22,428 nt of DNA, taken from positions 1-22,428 of the forward strand of contig SDVU01000080.1 of the NCBI GenBank assembly GCA_016256075.1. Direction: 5' to 3'. Below, piece by piece: positions 17,842-22,428 of the stretch; within the stretch, counting starts at the first letter, position 1, and every line of letters starts with the position of its first letter. The position numbers and the translations under genes were made by a program. The notes under the pieces are model-generated. The model was not told the origin of the DNA. It searched no databases and saw only the letters and a program-made list of their open reading frames with translations. Source of the stretch: Dictyocoela muelleri. Taxonomy: Eukaryota > Microsporidia.

Positions 17842-18553
17842 AAAAGCAATTTTTCCAAATTTAATTAATGACCCATATAAATTTAAAATTAATGGATAAA
17901 CAATTTTTAAATTGTGATGACATGATCAAATTATTAATAAATCTTAAGATATTATCAGCCACGAAAAATTGTTTAAAATGCAATGACAAATTTTTTAAAG
18001 AAATTATAAATTTAAAATGCTAAAATACTAATGTTCTCGTAATTTTTGGCAATTTAGTCTGAATTTAAAAATTAAAAATTTGGGAGTATTTTATTACATT
18101 TACTCTTTAATTGCAGATATTAATTATAAGCAACTTAACCAATTTTTAATTTATCAAATGCCACAATAATGAAATTAAATTATAAATCAATGTACAAAAA
18201 ACTAGTTTACAACATTAGTTTATAAATAATAGTTTTGGTTTTTTAGCACTTGATGGTACACATACCAACAATATTAGAAGTTTTTGGACGAATTTTAATA
18301 TTACAAAAAATAAAATGGTGTCAAAAGATGTAATTTAGATAGTTGAATGTTGAATAAATTTATAAGAAAAGGATATTTTATTTCATTATGAGACGAATTT
18401 AAAAATATGTTAGGAATATTTTAATAAATTGTTGAATTTGATTTTTATAATTAATTTTAATAAAAAAGTAATAATTTATTAATTTATTTTTAATTTATTT
18501 TTTTAAAATTTCGATTCAAGGGTCCACCATTGATATTAGACATCTTTCTAAAC
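17800..18553 (+). mobile_element. Internally deleted ISXO2-like element (ISXO2-C) nested in ISXO2-B
   Basis: The left terminus GTTTAGAAATATGCCTACC and right terminus, inverted, GTTTAGAAAGATGTCTA bound a 754-bp element in plus orientation. Remnants of the transposase are in family order: a zinc-binding start (MIKLLINLKILSATKNCLKC, about 17920-17980), a DNA-binding region (IADINYKQLNQFLIYQ, about 18110-18160), then directly LDGTHTNNIRSFWTNFNITK near the C-terminus (about 18250-18305). The catalytic middle with the first two acidic residues is missing. Several stops are present. No clean target duplication is visible in the flanks. Confidence 0.75.
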
Positions 18554-19166
18554 AAATCCCAATTTCAATATGAATTCGACATGTATTTCTTTCTATCACA
18601 CCAAATATCCGGTTTTGTTTAGGAAAATATCCTTTTCGAATCACAGAGGCCATTAATGATTCGTCTGCTTCCACTATTTTTCCGGGTCTTCTTAATTTTA
18701 TCGTCTCTATTATAATTACCTATTTTAGCCTCAATTCAGCTTTTTAATTCTAAATTTTTTTTGACATATTTAAATTTTCATGCGAAACTCGTGATCAGTG
18801 TTTCGTTATAAAAATAATAGTAGCAAAAAAAATAATTTAGTGTAATAATTCGGGTGTTATTCAATATGGTATTCTGTTTGTAATATATCTTGACATCGCA
18901 TTTAACCGAATAATTAAAATATTCTCTTTATTTCTTTATTATAAATTTTCATTGTTTTTTACATGAAATAACCGCCTTGTATTTGTTTAATATCCCATAT
19001 TTCAGAAGTATTTCTTCGACATCCTTTTCATTTCTGATATATTTTGAGTATTCATGCCCTCATATTTTCGACAAATTTTTAAAATGCTTCATCTGTAAGA
19101 GTGTTATATTGTAATTTTTTAAAAATCAGGTAGAGTCGACAAACTGAACCAGGTAAAATAAGAAAA

Positions 19167-19369
19167 AAACTGTAAAAACAAATAATGTGAAAAAAATGTC
19201 CTGAATTCCGAAGTGATTTTATTTTTTATAATAGCTGATATAATAACAGATGTGCTGAGTCCTCGCGAAGAGAGTAATCTCCACATCCTTTATTATATCA
19301 GCTCTTATAAAAAATTAAAGCTCTTCGGAATTCAGGACATTTTTTACACATTCTTTTCTTTACAGTTTA
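19167..19369. repeat. Long palindrome, about 85-95-bp arms
   Basis: The left arm, from AAAAACTGTAAA, passes through AATGTCCTGAATTCCGAAG, TTTTTTATAA and AGCTGATATAATAA. It is mirrored on the right by TTATTATATCAGCT, TTATAAAAAAT, CTTCGGAATTCAGGACATT and TTTACAGTTT. The innermost 50-60 bp are nearly identical and the outer parts more diverged. The loop around 19255-19285 is short. There is no coding sequence. It lies just upstream of the ISXO2-B relic. Confidence 0.88.
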
Positions 19370-19469
19370 TACACTCCCTTTATCATATTTATTCTTTCGA
19401 CTCATCCGGAAAAAAGGGTTCACAAAAAAACTAACATTTTATGCATATTTTTGATACTTTACAAATATA

Positions 19470-19985
19470 AACCAAATTTATAAAATTATTCGTCAATTTA
19501 TTTCAATGAAACAAAAGATTTTGCAACAATAATTCTAAATGCTTCTCTTATATTTGAATTTTTTATTTTCTGAAACTAATCCCAAACGTTGATTCATCTG
19601 AACAAGAGCTGAAAAAAAAACATCCGTCTATGACTTAATCCGGGAAAACATATTTTAATGCCAGTAAAACTACATTTCGAAATCAATTGTTATTTTTTGT
19701 TTTTTATTTTCGATTTTGAAAAATTAAAAGCTTTTTTATATGAATTTTCGCTTCTAGTTTTTATGAAAATATATACTAAATGAACTATAACGTTTTTAAC
19801 ATCAGCCATAATGACAAAAATTTAGCAAAATTTTGTGGACAAACTCTGAAGATTCCTTCACAATACCAGTTATTATCATATTAAGATATGTTAAATGCGT
19901 CGTGTTTTGAATGCAATATACCTTACAGATTCATTAATTTCAGTGACTGACCGAAGAAATATTCCGTTGCTCGTAAACCGAAATT
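19470..19985 (-). pseudogene. MULE transposase relic of a second type (MULE-IV)
   Basis: Read on the minus strand, fragments follow the order of the common animal-type FLYWCH-MULE proteins: IFLRSVTEINESVRYIAFKT (about 19905-19960), NWYCEGIFRVCPQNFAKFL (about 19815-19870, the first acidic position, here Glu rather than Asp), KSKIKNKK then TIDFEM (second Asp, about 19673-19710), and a CFFF stretch near 19610. Frame changes separate the pieces. It ends before the plus-strand MULE-III gene. It is more similar in motif style to WYCDGTF-type MULEs than to MULE-I, II or III. Confidence 0.7.
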
Positions 19986-20078
19986 GGGTCCCAGGACCAA
20001 TTTTCTGAAAAAGATCCCAAATGTTTTTTTTTTAAAAAAAAACAAAATTTGGACCCATAAATTTAATTTTAAATTTTA

Positions 20079-20082
20079 CCCC
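20079..20082 (+). promoter_or_regulatory. CCCC start-proximal motif of the MULE-III transposase
   Basis: TTTTACCCCATGGA places CCCC directly against the ATG at 20083. The context is almost the same as in front of the glutaminyl-tRNA synthetase gene (TTTTAACCCCATGG). Confidence 0.55.
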
Positions 20083-21452
20083 ATGGAATTTTATAAGACC
20101 CAGAAAGGTAAAGATATGATCCTTTTTAATAGATTTTTATCTATAAAGGATAAAAAAGTCATCGCTGAAATTAGATGGAAGTGTAAACACAGACACTGCA
20201 CCGGATTTATCACGCTTTTAGAAGGTATTGTTTGCTCTGATAAATCTCTGGAACATATATGTAATTCGAATGAGGGTAAAAAATCAGGCTATTATTGCTC
20301 AAAAAAATCATGGTAAGATGCAAAGAGTCGGACGATAAATTCGGTTAAATTTTTACATCCGAGACTTAATCTTTAATTACACCACATCTATCTACAATGA
20401 CTCAAATTTCTAATTTAAGCTTTATACCACAAGACTTCGAAATAAAATGAATATGTATCTTCCCAACCTTGAGGATGATATATCCATAACTATACAATAT
20501 ATTTCATGTACGAGAAAAAATTTCTAATGTATGATTCTGGTATTTCATCAGCTAAAAGATATATAATATTTTTTTCTGATCAATTTCGAGGTTTTATAAA
20601 AAAACCTTAAAATTGTTGTAATTGATGGTACTTTTAGGTCATCGCCTATACAGTTTTACCAATTATTAACTATACAGGGGTATTCCTTTGGAAATTTGAT
20701 TCCATTCATTTTCATATTGCTTAAATAAAAGACTTTACATGTGTATATGGATGTTTTTTCTTATTTGAAAAGACTTGATATATTGTGTCTAGACGTTGTG
20801 ATAACCGATTTTGAAAAGGCTTTGATGAACTCCGTTGGTGTGTTTTATAATAAATATTTTTTCATAAAGATGTTTATTTCATTACGGTCAATGTATATAT
20901 AGGAAAATACAAAATTTGGGGTTTGCAATTGAACATAAAATAATCTGCAGATTATGAATATTTTTAAGCTTTTTCTTAATTTGCCATATTTCAAGGTAGA
21001 ACGAATGGCCGAAGCATATCAATACATAACTATGAGCATAGCAATGTTAAACAAACAAAGATAATTTTATCAGTTTGTAATTTATTATGAACATACTCTT
21101 TTTGTAACACTTCCCGGTTACCAATATACCCTCAATAATCATGGAATTTATTTACTAGGATATCTAAAAATGTGCCTACAACGATTAATTCTTTAGAAAA
21201 GTGGCTTAGAAGATTCAATAGTCTAGTAAATATACGCAATCTAAATATCGGAATATTTATTGATGCTTTTCGACGGAAAACTGAAAAAACAGGGCTAATA
21301 TCGGGAGATATCTTAACTTCGATTATTGAATTGTCAAATAAAAAATCTTAAAAAAAATTTTAAGTTTTTTTGTCGAAAATGAATATAATTATTGCATACC
21401 AAATATTTTTAATTGGTTAAACAATCAAAACCCTTGGAATTTCGAGAATTAA
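20083..21452 (+). pseudogene. FLYWCH-MULE transposase, broken (MULE-III)
   Basis: It starts MEFYKTQKGKDMILF with a FLYWCH zinc finger (IRWKCKHRHCTGF, then EHIC; 20167-20260). It becomes frame-broken after 20316, then resumes with MYDSGISSAKRY (about 20530-20565) and the core VVIDGTFRSSPIQFYQLL (first Asp codon 20624). VVITDFEKAL (second Asp codon 20807) and FKLFLNLPYFKVERM follow. TINSLEKWLRRFNSLVNIR carries the catalytic Glu (codon 21196). The end NPWNFEN stops at 21450-21452 and matches the end of MULE-II. MULE-II and MULE-III are clearly close relatives. At least five breaks are present. The usual Cys-His block after the second Asp is not readable. Its right terminus is not seen because Tigger-II begins 25 bp after the stop. 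Confidence 0.88.
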
Positions 21453-21649
21453 ATCTATTACTTAAATAATTCAAATACAGTCAGATCTCCCTAATGGGAA
21501 CGCTCTCTAATTGGAACACATCGTAATTTTAACATCTTTTTTTAATTTTTTTTCCCTAAATCTTACTTTGTGTTCCCTTTAAATATAAAAAATTTACATT
21601 TTGTAATATGAACATTGATTTTTTTTTGCATAATTTTGTTATTTTTTTG

Positions 21650-21653
21650 CCCC
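21650..21653 (+). promoter_or_regulatory. CCCC start-proximal motif of the Tigger-II transposase
   Basis: GCCCCTATACTATGAAA places CCCC six bases before the ATG at 21660. Tigger-I has CCCCTAATA at the matching place, 6695-6698. Confidence 0.45.
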
Positions 21654-21659
21654 TATACT

Positions 21660-22428
21660 ATGAAATCTGAAAATGAGAAAAAGATGAAAGATTTAAAAAT
21701 TCAAGAAAAAATTGAAATTTTAGAATACAAGAAACACAACCCTTCTATTTCACAGAGGTCTCTATCTAAATTCTTCAAAATTTCTTTGGGTTCGGTAAAT
21801 AGAATCATGAAAAACTGTGTCGAGCTTTATGTTTTTTTTTGAATCTAATAAAAACAATGAATGTGTAAGAATGAACAGACAACCTACAAAGACTCAAATA
21901 TTTGATCAAGAGTTGTATGAATGGTTCCGGAACAAAAGAGCACGTAATTTTTTGATCTCTCAAGAAAATTTTAAAGAGATGGCTTTGAATCTTGCTAGCA
22001 AATATAAAATCAAAAATTTCAAAGCTTCCGATGGTTACATTCAAAAATTTGAAGAAAGGCAAAAAATAAAATCGAGAAGCGTCGTCGGGGAGTCTGGATG
22101 TGTAAATCTCACATATATAGAAGATTTAATTGATTTTTACAATTCAAAACTTGAGGAATATCAGCCACGAGACATTTTCAATGCGGATGAAACAGGATTA
22201 TTTTGGAGAATAAATTCAAATCGTTCTTTAGTTTTGAAAGAGGAAGACAAGGCTTCAGGAAAAATTTTCAAAAGAAAGATTGGCTTTATTATTCTGTGTG
22301 AGTATGGCCGAAGAGAAAATGAATCCTGTTGTTGTTGGAAGATCAAAAAACCCATTTTCTTTTAAATCTAAAAACATCAATAACTTAAATTTAATTTATA
22401 GAAATAACTCTAAGGCTTGGATGACACT
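21660..22428 (+). pseudogene. Tigger/pogo transposase, partial, with frame changes (Tigger-II)
   Basis: From ATG 21660 the Psq/CENP-B helix-turn-helix is read (MKSENEKKMKDLKIQEKIEI, then QRSLSKFFKISLGSVNRIM). A frame change follows in or near the T-run at about 21832-21840. The next frame holds the second DNA-binding domain (FDQELYEWFRNKRARNFLI, FKASDGYIQKFEERQKIKSR, GESG) and the start of the DDE domain (IFNADETGLFWR, first Asp codon near 22186). Near 22280 the frame changes again; sequence beyond reads EEKMNPVVVGRSKNPF and NNSKAWM, as in Tigger-I. The remaining catalytic residues lie outside the window. With just two frame changes in 770 bp it is the best-preserved transposase here; sequencing error in homopolymers is an alternative for the first. 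Confidence 0.88.

Larger units (their letters stand above)
17432..19092 (-). pseudogene. ISXO2/IS1595-like transposase relic (ISXO2-B), split by a nested element
   Basis: On the minus strand the N-terminal zinc-binding segment lies at about 18960-19025 (VEEILLKYGILNKYKAVISC). A helical DNA-binding part is at about 18790-18900 (NTILNNTRIITLNYFFCYY). The start of the catalytic core is at 18560-18700 (LRRPGKIVEADESL with the first Asp, then FGVIERNTCRIHIEI). The gene then breaks at the nested element (17800-18553) and resumes at 17538-17790 with STLIITDQAAPYNKL (second Asp), GFKHCSLCHKTDF and TGAHIQTIESSW (third acidic position). The C-terminal end FFRNNKYIGFEDSEIDKS stops at 17432-17434. Frame changes occur in both halves. 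The order DES, TDQ, TGAH-T-IES is diagnostic for the IS1595 superfamily. It was a cut-and-paste transposase, now inactive. Confidence 0.85.
21478..22428 (+). mobile_element. Tigger/pogo-type DNA transposon (Tigger-II), right part outside the window
   Basis: It begins CAGTCAGATCTCCCTAAT after TA (21476-21477), matching the CAGTCAAACCTCC start of Tigger-I. Subterminal repeats AATGGGAACGCTCTCT and AATTGGAACAC replace the AATAGTGAAC type, so it is a different subfamily. It carries the 5' half of its transposase and runs off the right edge. It landed 25 bp after the stop codon of MULE-III. Confidence 0.9.

Overview
The window looks like accessory DNA from an AT-rich eukaryote, most probably a microsporidian with an expanded, transposon-loaded genome. 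The evidence is a cytosolic-type glutaminyl-tRNA synthetase with no introns, a short CCC or CCCC motif directly in front of start codons (a known microsporidian start-proximal signal), and an abundance of ISXO2/IS1595-like, pogo/Tigger-like and FLYWCH-MULE transposases, all common in large microsporidian genomes. The species cannot be named from this sequence.

Only two genes look like intact host genes, both on the minus strand: glutaminyl-tRNA synthetase (2251-4368) and a 326-residue coiled-coil protein of unknown function (14541-15521). No operon or functional partnership between them is visible.

Layout. 1-556: two copies of a tRNA-derived SINE-like repeat, head to head. 557-2250: no gene, one 28-bp tandem repeat. 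2251-4368: glutaminyl-tRNA synthetase. 4557-5025: a non-autonomous terminal-inverted-repeat (TIR) element. 6046-6372: a truncated SINE-like copy. 6543-8666: a complete but broken Tigger/pogo element (Tigger-I), itself split by a fold-back MITE (7464-7792). About 8690-11330: a broken Ty3/gypsy-like integrase fossil, split by a FLYWCH-MULE transposon (MULE-II, 9168-10705). 11449-12333: an ISXO2-like transposase relic. 12571-14178: a second FLYWCH-MULE (MULE-I). 14541-15521: the hypothetical gene. 15627-16080: the best SINE-like copy. 16257-16799: a fold-back element built from two opposed 5' ends of a FLYWCH element. 16817-16997: a nearly perfect 74-bp-arm palindrome. 17432-19092: an ISXO2-like relic holding a second, oppositely oriented ISXO2-like element (17800-18553). 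19167-19369: another long palindrome. 19470-19985: a minus-strand MULE relic of a different type. 20083-21452: a third FLYWCH-MULE on the plus strand. 21478 to the window end: a second Tigger element.

The most interesting signals are: the SINE-like family, with a tRNA-like A box and B box head and a conserved body of roughly 370 bp in several copies; several independent fold-back elements, one traceable to its autonomous parent type; and the sharing of the host CCC start motif by the transposase genes. Everything was read by eye. Domain calls rest on recognisable motifs, and boundaries of degenerate elements are approximate.
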